From Episyrphus balteatus (lineage: Eukaryota > Arthropoda > Insecta > Diptera > Syrphidae), in contig NC_079134.1 of assembly GCF_945859705.1 (NCBI RefSeq), positions 47,112,402 to 47,176,401 of the forward strand: a stretch of 64,000 nucleotides of DNA, in the 5' to 3' direction. This document shows, one piece after another, positions 35,501 to 44,593 of this stretch. Below the pieces are notes generated by a model, which worked only from the letters and a program-made list of their open reading frames with translations, did not search any database and was not told the origin of the DNA. Position 1 is the first letter of the stretch. The number at the start of each line of letters is the position of its first letter. The translations under genes were made by a program, and so were the position numbers.

Positions 35501-38500
35501 CTACCAGTTGTGACAAAATTATAAGATAAACAAAGCAACAACGTCATCGTTGCAAGAGTAATTTTTTTTTAATTTATCGATTTATAGCCCTGGGAAATTA
35601 GTAAATCAAATCGCATTTTTCGCGACAAAATTTTGTTCATGGAATGTGCTCGAGCAGCCACCATCTTGAAAAAGAGATAGGTAACTTTTTTATTTAATAT
35701 CTCCATTTCTAACCATTTTAAATAAAAATGTCAGAACAGACTTATTCACAATAAAATTATCTAAAAATTGATATATACAAATTAATTTCGTGAGTTAATT
35801 ACATTCAATTTTATAGTTAATCAAAGTCCCAGGTTAGGACAAAATGAATTTTTTTTTTTAATATCTGACGAACTTTTAATTTATTTGGGTAATTCTTGTA
35901 GAATGAATAATAGCACTTTAAATTATCTTTAAAATATGAAAACTTTTTTTGGTCTCATTTGCTTATCTTATTATGTAAATACGGATTAACTAAAAAAAAC
36001 ACTAAAAAATGTACACATTAGGATAAAAATTATATACAAAAGGGGAAACCACTTTTTTTTTTTGAAATTTTGTTTGTTTCCCTTTTTGCTTCAATAAGCG
36101 CCTTCATTTTTTAGAACACACCTTTTAAACATGGTTTAATCTTAGTTTTGAGCTTGTTATCAATCTTAAACTACCAGTAAATTTTTTCAGCAGCTAATTT
36201 TTGACTGTTATAAGTCATTTGGCAACTTTTCTCTTGAGAAGATCAAACGTCATTTTCTATGGAATTCATGTTTGGGAAACTACCAGACCGGTCCAATACA
36301 TTAAGGAATAACTTTCCACTCTTAACTTCATGGCAAGAACCCCATATTGCATAAATATAGAAGCTACGAGCCCCAAAAACCTATTCCGAACTCGTATAGA
36401 ATCAAGCTCCTTTATGCATTGATTCTGCGTTATGGTGTTTACTACAATATAAAAAGGACCTTATCGTTTCCCTGAGATAGCAGAATAGCCAATCATAAAT
36501 TAAAAACAAATTTGTAATTTCTAATCTTAATTAACAATATTCTTTTTTGTAATTTTTTTGAAAATAAGATAATTTATATAAATAGTTTTATCGGAATATA
36601 CTATTCAGAATAAAACATCTTTAGACGTTAGTGGAAAAAGCTCTTTCATTTCAATACTTCATCAATCATCACTGTACCTACGCAAGAACACTGTGCGTTT
36701 ATGTTTATTTTTGTGTATTTTTTTTTCTTTCAAATTACTTCAAATTTTTGTTTGCTCGAAAATAATAAATAAAATAATTTTTTGAGCAAAATCTTGTATA
36801 TCTAAAACAATAAAAATTAAAAAAAAAAATCAACATGAATCAAAGTCATATACAACCATCATAAAGTCGATGGTCGACCGAAGGCGTTTTAAAATTAATC
36901 GATTCGGTGAGGAACGATTGGGCCATTTACAATCCAAGACACAAATATTATTCTTGTCGGCTGTACGTTGAGAATTTTTGGCGTAAAATGGATTTGCGAT
37001 TGGGAAAGAATTCTGGTACTAGTTTGACTAAATAGACGAATCTCCGGACAACATTTCGAACAAAATATGCGAATTTCCAAGAAAAAAAATTAAAACAGTG
37101 TTGGACGTTATTTCGAAACAATGTTCTTCATCCATCCTTATTTGCGCAATAAAAAATCTTCAGATTCCCCTCACCGACAAATGAAACTCCTGTTAACGAA
37201 TGCATGGATCAAAATCTTTCGGATTATAGATGAACCAGATTGTAGATGAAAATGTGTTTTTTAACACCTAGAATTTGACTTTAACTGGCTGCCATTTTGT
37301 TGTAACTCACTTTAATACAATGAAATTACATACAACAATATAAAATATTATAAGGAAGAGAATGTATGTTTATTTTTTGGTCTATGACAAACTGGAGCGA
37401 AGATATTAGCTTAGAAGTAAAATATCCCAAAAAATGCATTTTTGTGAATAACTCCGCTAAAAAGAATGATCAGGTGGTGAGAAATTGGGTTTAAGCCTTT
37501 TAAATATACTCCTATCGATCCATGAAATAAAAACTGATAGTGCCTCTGTGCGCAAGGTCAAATGACGCTTTGACTGGAGTAGATAGATAGGTCTTAATCT
37601 CGGAAATTATTACCTAATTATGTGTACTGTGGTGCAAGATTAATCCATAAAGAAAATATAAAGGTAAATAGCATTATTTAATAAAAGACTAATTTTCTTT
37701 AACTAAATATAAAACATATTAAATCCTTGGGTTTTTATTTTTATGCAGATTGCAAAATCTCAATGACTTTATATTTTTATCGTTATCTTAGAAACGAAAT
37801 ACTTTTCGACACAGCCCTTTACAATCCTTAATAAAGTTTGGCCCTGTGCACTAAATTTGACGTGATAACGTCTTATAAATCGATGAACCATAGCAGCATC
37901 CACGAAAAAGTGACGCCATTTTCTCCCATTCCGCGTGAAATTTTTAGCAGTGTGGCATAAATTGTAATTCAAAATTAAAAATAAACTACCTACCTACATA
38001 TGTAAAAAAAAAATCTATAATTTATTTGAAAGGAAATAACATAAAGGTGAGTAATAATAAAGGATTTTTAAAAATTCAATCATTAAGTAGGGTAAATAGG
38101 GGTAAAACACAATTGCAAAAATGTGCCTTTTTTTAAACGTGACGTTGTAGAAAGTTGAATTTCTTTTAAACGATAGATAAACTTATTGCTAGGCTGACAA
38201 AGGTATCAAACAATTTTTAAAAAAAATTTTTCATAGTTTGTCATATAAAAAATGGATTTTTAAGTGATGGAAAAAAAAGTTTGATTTTTTCGCTTTTTTC
38301 ATAAAAAAATTACTGTTTTTAATAAATTATTTTTATATCTTTTGCGCATTCTAAATTTTTTCTTGTAAATTATGATGTGATTTAAAAAGTTTATCCGTTT
38401 TTCTACAAAACATATACAGATATAAATGTGTAAGGTTGACCAGAAAATGTATTTTCTTTTTTTTTTTGAAGAATTTTGAACTTAAACTAACTAAAAATCT

Positions 38501-41500
38501 TCAACTAAACTAAAAACTAACTAAAAATCTTCAAAACAATGACAAAACCTAGCCATCATGGGTTCAATGTTTATCATTTTGTTTGTGATTCATTGTGAAA
38601 AAAAAGATCAGATTGTTAATGTTGGGGTCAAAAACGTTAGGAATCAAAATGGTCATCAATGGAAGGTCTTTTTTTTTAATTCATTTGGTATTTAATGATT
38701 ACCTTTTGAACCGACAATATTTGATAGCAAGAAAGATTTAGGAAAAACTTGGCACTTATAAATATTTGTATTTATTACATACAAATATTTATAAATATTT
38801 GTATTTATAACATACATACACTGAGGGAAAAAACAACTTAAAATCAACGAAAACCACGTTGATTCAACTATTTTTCGGAATGATTTTGCGTTTAAGAAGA
38901 AAATTTTAAAATCAAAGTAGAACATCGTTAGTTTAAAGTGGTTAACCGTTATAAAACATCTTTAAATCAAAGTTGTTTCAAATAAATGCAACAAAAGCTG
39001 AAGTCCGACAAAAAATAAAAAAAACTCTTAGCGTTTTTTCCCTCAGTGTACACATAATATTATAAGTGAAAACATTGAAATAGATATATATTTTAATTTA
39101 CTGGCTACGTGATTGAAATGTCGAAAACCATAAGCCTCTTGTATTCGATAAAAGACCTTAAAAAAATCGCATTTCTTACAAAATTGTAACTTGGTTTTTC
39201 AGATTAGCTTGAAACGACAACAAGCATTACACAAAGAAGCATTTCAAGCCCAATTCTCTTTGCCTTTAATATTTAAGATAATTCCTATGCACTTCCCGGA
39301 TTTATACGTTGACAAACCTTTAACCCTACAGCTGCCGGTTAACAGGCTGAATACATTAGTGTTACTTTTTAAATAAGGTGAAGATTTTTAAACTTCATCA
39401 AAGAAGAAGAAGGCAACCCGAAGAGAACCGCGAAAAATTATTTTGTGAAGAAACCAATACTTGCCGTATTTCTATAGCTTGTCCCGGGTTTTTATTTAAG
39501 AAACCCGGAACTTACATATAAGTGTCCCGTATTTTGAAATTTCAGACAGACGCACACAGGTAAATTTTCCCAAAAACATGGCCAAAATTATTTTTTGTTT
39601 TTATTCAATTTATTATTGCATGATTATATCAAAATAAGATAATTTCCATAAAATTCACCATTTTTAAGTAAATTTACACGAAAATTCACAAAAAAGAAGC
39701 AAAAAATGAAAAAAGTCGTTTTTTTTACTTTACGCCATAGGGTTTCTTTCATTTGACATTTAATAATACAATATTTATACATTCAATAGATTGAAAAAAA
39801 CAGTTGAACAGTCGTTATTATAAATAAATAAATAATGCAGGCATAGATAACAACTATATACATAAATAAACATGAGTGTGAGTTTGTATGTGTGTACATC
39901 ATTCAATGACTTGTGAGTTGTGAAACTGTAACTATAAGTCTGCTTGCTCGATCTCTGGTTCTATTAGAAACTGAAGTATTTCAGAGGGAAACGCATTTTT
40001 TGTTTTAGGATTTAGTTTTCTCAAACCACTTATTAATGGGTCAGAAGACACCAAGAGATTATAAAACACATCTTCCATATTTTGCTGCCTCGAAAATTTT
40101 CTTGGGAAACTTTCTCGAAACGCTTTATATCTTTGTTTCGTGATTCTTGGGCTTCTTCGCCGAGCTGTCCAATGAATGAATACATTTTATGGTTATTATG
40201 AAACTAAGTTAATTTTCCTTCAACAACTATTGAAAGTGCTTCTTCTGCTGTATATGGAATAATTTTCTGGTCAATTTTTTTCAAAGCTTTTGATATTTTT
40301 CAGCACGTGAAGGAGTTGAAAATATTATATTTTTCATTACATTTGATGAACAAGTTTCCCTTTTTCTCGCCGCAGTTGCATGGCGCAGCATAGCTTAATT
40401 CTTCGGCATTATAGTTAGAACGTAAATCTTCTGTTTTACGTCTCTTTGACCGTTCGCTTAGGTCTGAAAAATCCATTTGAGGCCGTCCAACAAAGCCACG
40501 GGCTCAGCATGGAAACGATATTTCATATTGCAACCAATTTATATTTTGTTTTAAGAAGGTGTTGTTATTTCTGGAGGCACTCAGCCATCTTCTTCTATGT
40601 TCATATATGCAAAATCAAAATCCGTTAAATTTTTCTCTATTTGCTCCGAAATTTCAATATTTCAACCTTTGGCACCAAAAAAATTAATTTTTTCTGTAAT
40701 GTCACGTGACGAACAGCTTTTTAAAAATTCAGAAAGCTTATTTCTTGAAAGAAAAATGAAAGTTAATTACGATCCTGTGTCAAAAAAGAAAAATCTAATT
40801 AAAAAAAAAAAAAAAAAAATCACCGTCCCCAACACCTTTTGAAGCCAATATTATAAAAAGTCGCAAAAAACCGCAATGTTTTAGGATTGTTTCCCATAAA
40901 GGAAACATTTAACTATTTTTCAACACTATTTTCAGTACAGAAAAACGCAAATCAACTTAACTTTTTCATTATCAAAGAAAAAAAATTTGTTTGTTTTTAC
41001 TGCTCAAACACATTATCTTAAGAAGCTTTAAAATTTACTTTAGACTTAAAATTTTGCATTATCTTTGTCATTATCTTTTTTTAACATACCACTAGCAACA
41101 GAATCCATGTTAATTATTTTTAAAATCGCCAAAAAAAATTAAATAAAAAATAAAGCAAACTACTTCTTATAAGAAACCAACCTTGCTACTGCACTCGTTA
41201 ATTAAAATGTTCTACTTTGAAAGCATCTACTGATTAAACAGTTACAATTTGCATCGCATAATCAATCAGGTTCTAAGCTTATGTTATTTGTAAACAACTT
41301 GGCATTAAAAAAAAACAACAAATCGCAAATTTTTTTTTTGTAGTTTTGGCCATGAATTTGGGAAAATTTACCTGTGTGAGACGGTAGTATTGTCATGTCC
41401 TTATTCTTAAGTTCCTACCTTTTACAAATTGTAAAATTATATGATGAAAAAATAAAAAATATTATCTGTCTATCTATGTATCTATTTTGAAAATTGTGCC

Positions 41501-44500
41501 ATAATTGTCCCGTATTTGATACTTCTCTGATTTTTGTATTCAAAATTAAAGTTTTTTTCTAATTTTCCAGATAAAAGCATTAGTTTTTAAGATTTTTCGT
41601 CAACTATTTATAGTTCCAAGTTGAAAAGCTATACCAGAAAAAGTTTTTTTTTCGAAAAAGGAACAATATTTGAAAGTAGGGAATAAGATTTTATGTTGCA
41701 GTTGAATATTTAAGTACAGCTTAAAAAATGGCAATATTAGGGAACCCGGCCGGACAGCTCTGATCTTTATTTTTTTCAAACCTCGCGTCGGTAATTAAAA
41801 ATACTTTAAAGTCTATAGATTAAAAATTGACGCTGTTGCCGTTTTGATTTTTTTAATTTAATTGAAGATTTTTGTAAACAAAAAAATTGTTCTTAAATTT
41901 CATAAATTTACTATAATGCCAAAAGATTGTCTAGGCAATTAAAGGAAAACAACTTTATCTAAGTGAAGGACAATCTTCCATCGCTTAGGCGATAAATGCA
42001 ATTTTTTTAAAGAATTGACTTCAAACACAAAAAAAATATTTTTAAAAAGCTAAAAGCTTATTCATATTTGTAAAATTAAAAGTAATAAATTGAAGAAAGG
42101 ATTTTTGAGAAAATGGTAATTTTTGAAGAAAAAAAAATTATTGAAAAAATTTTAACATGTCCGTTTTAAATTTTTTTTCGTAATATAAAATGCATTAATT
42201 TTCAAATTATCTTAGCCACAATTATTACACTGATTTACAATTGTTTTGTTGCCGAAACAAAAATATACTTTTCTGAAGGTTTTCGGTGTGCTGAACTCGA
42301 ATCCGTTTTTGAGATATTACCATTAGAAAATGCAAAAAAAACGTTTTTTTGAGTTCTTCGGACTTTATTATTTTGTATAAAGAAAATAGAAAATTGTTAG
42401 AGCATATTTAGTAACGGTTTCTATAAAAACTGTTTTCCATCTTTCGATACCTATTTAAATCTTTTCAATATCGTTTGTATTGCCCGAAATATCTTAAAAT
42501 GAAGTTAGTGGGTTTGGCTTCATATATCATAAAGGAGATAATGACGTTATAAAATTTAAATATGACAATACTGAGGATATCTCGGGCAGTAAAAAAGATA
42601 TCGGAAAGATTTAAACAGATTTAAAAAGGTGGAAATAGTTCTTATAAAAACCGTTACTAAATATGCTCAAACAATTTTCCTTATATAAAAAATAAGGCCC
42701 GAAGTACTGCATTTTCTAACGGTAATATTTCAAAAAACGGGAGCTGATTAATTTTTTTTTTACTTCGGATTCGAGTTCAGCACACCGAAAACCTTCAGAA
42801 AAGTATATTTTTGTTTCGGCAACAAAAAAAAATTTTAATTTTGTTAACCAGTGTTATGATTTGAAATTATAAAAGGAAATGTCAATATGTATTACAGTTT
42901 ATGAAAAAAATTCAAAAGTATTTCATTTTCGAAGAACTTTTTTTAATAGAAGTTTTAAAAAAAAATTAACTTATTTTTTTTTTTTTTTTTAATTCAACAT
43001 TTCGGTAAATATCAAGTTATTTTTTCTTCATTCAATAGCCCTTATTGTTGAAAGTTAAATGCAAAAGTTTAAAGTTCTTATTTGCCAAAGTCATTGAGAA
43101 AATCAATTATTTCAATGCAAAAATTAATTTTTTATCAAAAAAATCCAATGAAATTAAAGTAATTTTTAATTTTTTTTTACTGTAATATATGTATAATATT
43201 ACCTTTTCCTCTTCGGAAATCAACTGATAATATTTATAACCAAAGAAATTTTTTAAACAAATTCATATTTTACTACGAAAAAGTTTGAAAAAAGTACCTA
43301 ATTTAAAATTTTTAATAACATTTTTTTCCAAAATTCTGAGTTGAGGACCATTCTTTCAAAAACTCTTGATTAAATTTAGTGGATTTAAATTTTACGGATA
43401 GAAATGTGATTTTGGCTTTTTAAGAACGTGTATGTAAATATTGTAGGTGTTGCCGTTGTGTTCAAAATATTTTTTTTGTGTTTGAAGTCATTTTGTGAGA
43501 AAATTGCATCTATGGAAGATTGTATTTTACTCCAGAATATTTTTTTTGTCCTTAAAATTTAAGGTAATTTAATTACCTCGATAATCTTTTGGAATTATTT
43601 ATTAATTAAATTAATTTTAATTTTGAAAAACAATACGGCAGCATCGGCAATTTTTAATCTATAGACTTTAAAGTATTTTTTTATTACCAACGTTTGAAAA
43701 AAAAGATCTTCAAAATCAGAGCTGTTCGGCCGGGTACCCCAATAATTTGCTTTAGTTACTCCACAATAAGAAATCTAGACCTCAAAATAAGGAATAATTA
43801 AGAAGAGTAATTTTTTTTTGAAAAATTAATATTTTTCAAACGATCCAATCAATTTTTATCTGTCCCGGGTTTCGCTCCTAGAAATATGGTCACCGTACCT
43901 ATAGACCAAATATGTAGAAAAGTACTTGTCTAGTAAATGCTATGCTGCTATGATGAGATGCAAATTTTATTCCTTAACCAACAGTGATGCAAACATTCCT
44001 CCTTAAACAGTAACCAAAAAAAAAAAAACCTGAAACCCAGCTGCATACACCATTCTACCTTAAGGGACAATTTATTGTTTACCCATAGCCATAATAGCCA
44101 TCCACAATCTGAATCTGAAGGAATTTCAGTGGGATCACGATTTTTCCATTTGAACAAAAAAATACCAATCAGGTGGAAGGAAAGTAAAAGGCCATTTAAT
44201 AAATTGTTAAATTGATGTACCTCACCAAGTTGCAAGCTAAACGTAACCGAACTATTCCAAAGGAAAATGTGCAAAAAAAACGATACTTCTTTTACTTTCG
44301 AAATAACCAATAAAAAGGAATAAGTAAGTTCATAAGTATTGGTGCTCTTTTATGTGTGGAGTTGGTATAATTATTTTAATGGTTCAATTAATCAATACCT
44401 ACTTTGAGTATTTTTTTTTAACAACATAAAAAAAAAAAAAATTTAACTTACGGTGTATAAATTCGAAAATTCACATCCGGATGTGGACAGACATTTGTAT

Positions 44501-44593
44501 TTTGAACAATGCATCGCAATATATTCAAATCTAGAACTCCACTTGTGAATAGATTTTTTAATGAACTTTTGTCGAAAATTATTCCATTGGGCC
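19819..44593 (-). CDS. Secreted pancreatic-type neutral lipase, 7 exons seen, 5' end missing
   Basis: Serine hydrolase of the insect pancreatic/vestigial triglyceride lipase family, expected to act outside the cell on acylglycerols or phospholipids. Exons on the minus strand: 44593-44452, 23919-23771, 23700-23585, 20595-20469, 20404-20213, 20154-19953, 19885-19819 (TAA). All introns are GT-AG and all phases agree, giving 331 residues from the first visible codon. Visible features: CPHPDVNFRIYT at the N-terminus, oxyanion strand VFLIHGFNG, nucleophile elbow GHSLG, Asp in GLDPARP, His in RCSHF, and several Cys pairs (HLNYC...PYC, PCPNGC, GCFC...HC). The intron 23920-44451 is 20.5 kb and full of transposons. 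The signal-peptide exon is not identified; an in-frame ATG 5 codons upstream of 44593 lacks a signal sequence and follows a good acceptor, so it is unlikely to be the start. Confidence 0.85.
20700..20825 (-). repeat. tRNA-like SINE head fragment
   Basis: On the minus strand, CCCTAGTGAAGAAATGG (box-A position) is followed by TTTGTTTGAATCCTGG (box-B position) and CCA. It directly abuts repeat K. Degenerate; a weak call. Confidence 0.3.
20826..23090 (+). repeat. Repeat K, copy 2, inside lipase intron
   Basis: Matches copy 1 (13449-18250) without its two large insertions, and extends further right to the terminal motif GACGTTCACGTCAAA. It carries its own small insertion at 22659-22810. It sits wholly within the 3-kb lipase intron 20596-23584, so it is transcribed antisense in the pre-mRNA. 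Confidence 0.75.
22659..22810. mobile_element. 152-bp MITE with ATT duplication
   Basis: Ends GGGTCATATGCATAAAAAAT and, inverted, ATTTTTTATGCATACGGGCC. Flanked by ATT on both sides (22656-22658, 22811-22813). Repeat K copy 1 at about 18090-18105 reads TATATTGTCGCG without it, giving the empty site. Confidence 0.85.
23585..23919 (-). CDS. Lipase exons 2 and 3 of those visible
   Basis: Exon 23919-23771 encodes KGPRFGVELSIKTPWSLYKA through VFLIHGFNGTAQDNHLVYLRD (oxyanion-hole region). Exon 23700-23585 encodes AYLSRDYNVITVDWKPLTQY through TRLAAQCAAQ (the VITVDW strand of the hydrolase core). They are separated by a 70-bp intron. The next intron, 20596-23584, holds copy 2 of repeat K. Confidence 0.85.
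24170..24657. other. Lipase intron, nothing but a possible alternative first exon
   Basis: At 24276-24170 (minus) a short frame from an ATG ends at a GTAATG donor in phase with exon 23919. From the second ATG at 24256 another frame has a signal-peptide-like start (MRKRLPFTFLLFLLS) but is out of phase unless a non-canonical acceptor is used. With the 44452-44593 exon fitting better, I treat these as chance. Confidence 0.3.
24660..24863. mobile_element. 204-bp MITE with TA target
   Basis: CTGCCCATAATCTCGTAAAG at the left is inverted at the right (CTTTACGAGATTATGAGCAG). TA flanks at 24658-24659 and 24864-24865 indicate a Tc1/mariner-mobilised element. Internal AGTTAGGGC motifs are also inverted. 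Confidence 0.82.
25883..26858. mobile_element. hAT-type element, 8-bp TSD, inside repeat K
   Basis: Ends CACGGTTGCC and GGCAACCGTG are perfectly inverted and flanked by ATCCTGAT on both sides (25875-25882, 26859-26866). Subterminal CCTACC/GGTAGG motifs repeat near both ends. It contains a fragment of the GCACGACTGGG family (about 26003-26320) and a further inverted-repeat element (26361-26632), so nesting is at least four deep including the lipase intron. Confidence 0.85.
26361..26632. mobile_element. GC-rich 272-bp MITE
   Basis: Bounded by CCCTTCAAGCAA and its inverse TTGCTTGAAGGG. The right third is much richer in GC than the surroundings, with a palindromic GCTCCGCCTGAGGCGGAGC core near 26577-26596. 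No clear target duplication. Confidence 0.65.
27842..28040. repeat. Short inverted-repeat element, CCTTTTTGGAAGTCGGT ends
   Basis: ATCCTTTTTGGAAGTCGGTT (about 27850) is inverted as ACCGACTTCCAAAAAGGAGG (about 28009). This end motif is common in non-coding insect repeats. 28041-28940 beyond it shows no gene. Confidence 0.55.
28942..29950. mobile_element. Mini-me/Helitron-like element, second full copy
   Basis: Same head (GCACGACTGGGGTCGCACG), internal order and tail (GTACCTATATCGCAAGTAAA) as 14091-15865, but with only about 60 bp of mixed GACA/GACT between CTTATACAGAC and GACGGACTTCCGGGACCC. It serves as the unexpanded reference for the large array. Confidence 0.65.
29951..34066. other. Mostly unique lipase-intron DNA, no gene recognised
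   Basis: Short open frames (30187-30405, 31835-32095, 32183-32476, 32661-32927) lack motifs, good starts or splice context. The stretch 31500-32650 is less AT-biased and less repetitive than its surroundings and could hold regulatory sequence. Confidence 0.4.
34075..35501. mobile_element. hAT-like element with GGGGGAAGTGG ends
   Basis: TAGGGGGAAGTGGTCACCCT at the left is inverted at the right (AGGGTACCACTTCCCCC). TACCAGTT occurs immediately outside both ends (34067-34074, 35502-35509), an 8-bp duplication. Motifs of the type GGGGTACCTTCGTACA recur inside. A 443-bp element is nested at 34399-34841. No transposase frame. Confidence 0.65.
34399..34841. mobile_element. 443-bp MITE, AAT duplication
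   Basis: Ends GGGCACGTTCAGGAAATATT and inverted (AACGTTTCTGAACCTGCCC), flanked by AAT on both sides (34396-34398, 34842-34844). Related, rearranged copies with the same GAACGTGCCCA ends occur in the synthetase intron at about 55488-56030 and 57551-58095. Confidence 0.75.
35510..36865. other. Lipase-intron DNA, nothing recognised
   Basis: AT-rich, no repeat boundary or open frame with a recognisable motif. Confidence 0.4.
36871..37151 (+). pseudogene. MADF-domain protein pseudogene fragment
   Basis: Plus-strand reading from TGG at 36871: WSTEGVLKLIDSVRNDWAIY, then NPRHKYYSCRLYVENFWRKM and LGKNSG, an in-frame TAG, then TNLRTTFRTKYANF and QCWTLFRNN. Spacing and residues fit an MADF DNA-binding domain (LI-x2-V-x5-IY-x7-Y ... 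W-x2-I/M-x3-LG ... LR-x2-F-x4-Y), used by fly transcription factors and by domesticated or transposon-encoded proteins. The stop, the lack of an ATG and the solitary state inside an intron mark it as a relic. Confidence 0.55.
37160..37850. other. Lipase-intron DNA, nothing recognised
   Basis: No gene or repeat boundary seen. Confidence 0.4.
37856..38400 (-). repeat. Repeat K, copy 4 (truncated)
   Basis: Begins TTGACGTGATAACGTC and continues as copy 3 (CATTTTCTCCCATTCCG, then AATTGTAATTCAAAATTAAA) with gaps, fading out near 38400. Confidence 0.6.
38819..39048. mobile_element. 230-bp MITE with TA target
   Basis: CACTGAGGGAAAAAAC at the left is inverted at the right (GTTTTTTCCCTCAGTG) and flanked by TA (38817-38818, 39049-39050). 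Confidence 0.82.
39553..41378 (-). mobile_element. Transib-like DNA transposon relic
   Basis: Ends CACACAGGTAAATTTTCCC and inverted (GGGAAAATTTACCTGTGTG) are flanked by AGACG on both sides (39548-39552, 41379-41383). A 5-bp, GC-leaning duplication with CAC-starting ends is the pattern of Transib elements, relatives of RAG1. On the minus strand it retains an N-terminal piece (40476-40310: MDFSDLSERSKRRKTEDLR ... EELSYA) and a C-terminal piece (about 40180-39932) with EEAQESRNKDIK and LLVSSDPLISGLRKL. The catalytic middle is deleted and frameshifts are present. I recognise the C-terminal block from memory of insect Transib-type proteins, so the family call is moderate. Confidence 0.55.
39932..40180 (-). 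pseudogene. C-terminal transposase fragment (Transib-like)
   Basis: IGQLGEEAQESRNKDIKR is followed, after a one-base frameshift, by FRESFPRKFSRQQNMEDVF and LLVSSDPLISGLRKLNPKTK, ending at TAG 39934-39932. It reads as real protein-coding sequence that has decayed slightly. It lies inside the 39553-41378 element. Confidence 0.6.
41737..43745. mobile_element. 2-kb foldback element
   Basis: TTAGGGAACCCGGCCGGACA at the left is inverted at the right (GTTCGGCCGGGTACCCCAA). Nearly the whole element is two inverted arms (about 41737-42490 and 42570-43745), including CTGAAGGTTTTCGGTGTGCT in both orientations and TATAGACTTTAAAGTA near both ends. There is no coding frame. The exact duplication is uncertain (AATA is possible). 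Confidence 0.75.
43746..44451. other. Lipase intron next to the upstream exon
   Basis: Contains a 120-codon minus frame (43948-44310) starting from an ATG with a hydrophobic N-terminus. It is Trp-rich, matches nothing I know and has no splice donor in phase with the lipase, so it is not called. Confidence 0.35.
44452..44593 (-). CDS. Lipase N-terminal exon beyond 20.5-kb intron
   Basis: Bounded by an acceptor TTTTTTCAG and a donor GTAAGT. It encodes PNGIIFDKSSLKNLF...NTNVCPHPDVNFRIYT and ends with two bases (CC). The next exon at 23919 starts with one base (A) after TTTCTTTCAG, giving Pro and the continuous reading FRIYT-PKGPRFGVELS. CPHPDVNFRIYT is the usual start of the mature insect lipase domain (C-P-x-x-D-V-x-F-x-L-Y-T). 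Its phase (two bases outstanding at the 5' side) demands another upstream exon carrying the signal peptide. Confidence 0.8.

Noticed and set aside
43948..44310. 120-codon frame with hydrophobic start
   Set aside because: No recognisable motif, Trp- and Phe-rich composition as expected from AT-rich noncoding DNA, and no donor in phase with the lipase.
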